Of a DNA stretch of 17,215 bases, positions 16,271 through 17,215 are shown one piece after another. The position numbers and the translations under genes are program-made. Source of the DNA: Bacteroidales bacterium UBA1064 (GTDB taxonomy: Bacteria; Bacteroidota; Bacteroidia; Bacteroidales; Tenuifilaceae). A model generated the notes under the pieces. The model was not told where the DNA came from, did not search any database, and saw only the letters and a program-made list of their open reading frames with translations. Location of the stretch: NCBI GenBank assembly GCA_002316235.1, contig DCDD01000126.1, positions 1 to 17,215 on the forward strand, read 5' to 3'. Positions within the stretch are counted from its first letter, which is position 1. Every line of letters begins with the position of its first letter.

Positions 16271-16415
16271 CTCCCCTGCTGGTGATGCAAATAATCCTAT
16301 GCATCATAGATCTCTTACACTGAATCTTGCACCTACCTTAGGAATACTGGTAAAACCCGGCTTCAGCTACTAAGTCCGAAACCGGGCTTCTCAACAATAA
16401 AATCTTACAAAAATA
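16271..16415 (-). promoter_or_regulatory. Putative promoter and structured leader of the GT5-like/DUF4270/glmS operon
   Basis: TATTTTTG (complement of 16408-16415) matches TAnnTTTG exactly; no clear -33 box is found 19 bp upstream. The leader would run about 130 nt. It can form CCCGG/CCGGG plus three more pairs across one mismatch (16356-16386). Nearer the start it can form either CTATG-ATG-CATAG or GATGCA/TGCATC, which share bases and exclude each other. It matches no riboswitch class that I recognise. Confidence 0.35.
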
Positions 16416-16419
16416 TAAA

Positions 16420-16448
16420 AAAAAACCGACTTTCTTTGCAGGTTTTTT
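16420..16448. terminator. Weak A/T-rich terminator-like hairpin
   Basis: AAAAAACC (16420-16427) pairs with GGTTTTTT (16441-16448) across a 13-nt loop. Only two G-C pairs support it, and no gene ends nearby on either strand. It could insulate the two divergent promoters or be chance in A/T-rich sequence. Confidence 0.25.
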
Positions 16449-16489
16449 CTAATTTAAATTTACATGATATTAAGAATTTTCCTTATCAA

Positions 16490-16509
16490 ATTTATGATTA
16501 TTCATAAAT
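16490..16509. promoter_or_regulatory. Dyad in the promoter of the NrfD-type gene
   Basis: ATTTATGA-TTAT-TCATAAAT is a perfect 8-bp inverted repeat with a 4-bp spacer, the spacing used by FNR-type regulators, though not with the FNR bases TTGAT/ATCAA. It covers the place where a -33 box would sit. An outer pair, ATCAAAT (16485-16491) and ATTTGAT (16520-16526), flanks it. A/T richness makes chance dyads fairly likely. Confidence 0.3.
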
Positions 16510-16516
16510 ATATTTA

Positions 16517-16524
16517 TACATTTG
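16517..16524 (+). promoter_or_regulatory. -7 promoter element of the NrfD-type gene
   Basis: TACATTTG matches TAnnTTTG exactly, predicting a start near 16530 and a leader of about 70 nt. There is no TTTG at the right distance upstream, only the dyad, which would fit an activator-dependent or repressible promoter. Confidence 0.4.
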
Positions 16525-16603
16525 ATGAATTAATTCAGATATAAAAGGAGTGTCAGTTTTAATTTCAATCAGATATCAATTAACAACAAAATAAATTCTA
16601 ACT

Positions 16604-17215
16604 ATGTGGACACAAACACCCAGTATCATTGAAAACGAACAACCTGCTGACCGATTTGCGCTTCACTATGTTCCTCAAACCCATTGGCGCATTTGGCATG
16701 CCATTTGGTTTTGGGCAATGGGCATCGGAAGTGGCATTTTTTGTTTAAGGCAGTTTTTAGGGTTCAGCGGAGGAGGACTATTTTGGGGGATGAATGCCAT
16801 TGATGTCATCGGATTGGTTTTAGTGGCTATTGGTGGAATTATTCTGATCCTTGACTTAGGTAAGCCTTTTCGATTTTTAAATTCATTACTAAAACCTAAA
16901 AATGCATGGATTTCGCGAGGAGCGATTTCGGACTTTATTTTTCTTGGAATTGGTGTTCTTTACGTCCTTCCAGGACTAACTTCTTCGCTACCTTGGTCGG
17001 ATGCAGTATTCTCAGAAGCCGATGCTTTCGGTCGGATTCTCATCGTTCTGGCCATTTTCTTTGCTTTCATTATTATGATTTATCCCGGATTTGTGCTTTA
17101 TTATTCTAAAAACATTCCCTTCTGGAATAGCATTTTGACGCCAATTTTATTTTTAGAATATGCTCTTACGAGCAGCTTTGGATTGCTGGGATTGATGGGA
17201 GCTTTGAATGGAGAT
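16604..17215 (+). CDS. NrfD/PsrC-family membrane subunit, partial (3' end outside window)
   Basis: The first 204 residues of an integral membrane protein of the NrfD/PsrC type, the quinone-linked anchor of molybdopterin or multihaem oxidoreductases such as polysulfide, nitrite or tetrathionate reductases. The frame is open to the last base, with no stop. A short cytoplasmic N terminus precedes at least five hydrophobic segments (about 30-52, 66-84, 108-124, 144-166 and 177-200). The family signature appears as DLGKPFRFLN (84-93) followed by WISRGA (102-107). The ATG at 16604 is the first in frame and is preceded by an A-rich leader. The catalytic partner subunits must lie beyond the window, so the electron acceptor cannot be named. 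Glycine codons are mostly GGA, unlike the more mixed use in nearby genes, a weak hint of a different history. Confidence 0.85.
   Translation, partial: MWTQTPSIIENEQPADRFALHYVPQTHWRIWHAIWFWAMGIGSGIFCLRQFLGFSGGGLFWGMNAIDVIGLVLVAIGGIILILDLGKPFRFLNSLLKPKNAWISRGAISDFIFLGIGVLYVLPGLTSSLPWSDAVFSEADAFGRILIVLAIFFAFIIMIYPGFVLYYSKNIPFWNSILTPILFLEYALTSSFGLLGLMGALNGD

Larger units (their letters stand above)
16271..16603. other. 333-bp divergent intergenic region
   Basis: The gap separates the minus-strand GT5-like operon from the plus-strand NrfD-type gene. The left part (16271-16415) is a potential minus-strand leader with several hairpins. A weak A/T stem lies at 16420-16448, and the right part is very A/T-rich with a dyad and a -7 box for the NrfD gene. 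No open frame of credible coding quality is visible on either strand. Confidence 0.6.

Overview
The window looks like chromosomal DNA from a member of the Bacteroidota, probably Bacteroidales or a close relative. The evidence is the gene families (a PG0541-type transporter-associated protein, a DUF4270 lipoprotein, a GT5 half-protein next to glmS), promoter-like sites of the Bacteroidota type (TTG/TTTG, about 19 bp, TAnnTTTG) and A/T-rich start regions with no clear Shine-Dalgarno sequence. I see no insertion sequence, CRISPR array, phage gene or rRNA.

Left part (1-7169, + strand): a multidrug-type efflux locus. A TetR regulator is followed by a TolC-like outer-membrane channel, a lipoprotein periplasmic adaptor, a 1042-residue RND pump and a 101-residue PII-like accessory protein. 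The tetR promoter is flanked by two identical 11-bp repeats that are candidate operators. I see no terminator between tetR and the channel gene, so autoregulation could also control the pump.

Middle part (7170-12230): a secreted serpin with an inhibitory-type hinge and a predicted P1 lysine (+), ending in a good terminator. Convergent to it is a minus-strand group: a DUF2461 protein, an RlpA-like septal protein (DPBB plus SPOR) and a ComF-like phosphoribosyltransferase. Next come a tRNA-Lys(CTT) gene with its own promoter and terminator (-) and a stand-alone dTDP-glucose 4,6-dehydratase (+). A strong bidirectional terminator separates the dehydratase from the next operon.

Right part (12278-16270, - strand): a tightly coupled operon reading GT5-like half-protein, DUF4270 lipoprotein, glmS, with overlaps of 17 nt and 1 nt. 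The GT5-like protein has lost the KTGG nucleotide-sugar motif and the whole C-terminal Rossmann domain, so it is probably not a glycogen synthase. With the DUF4270 lipoprotein it forms the least understood set in the window. The 333-bp gap beyond it holds a potentially structured leader for this operon and, divergently, a promoter-like site with a dyad. The window then ends inside a NrfD/PsrC-type membrane subunit (+), which lacks its stop codon here.
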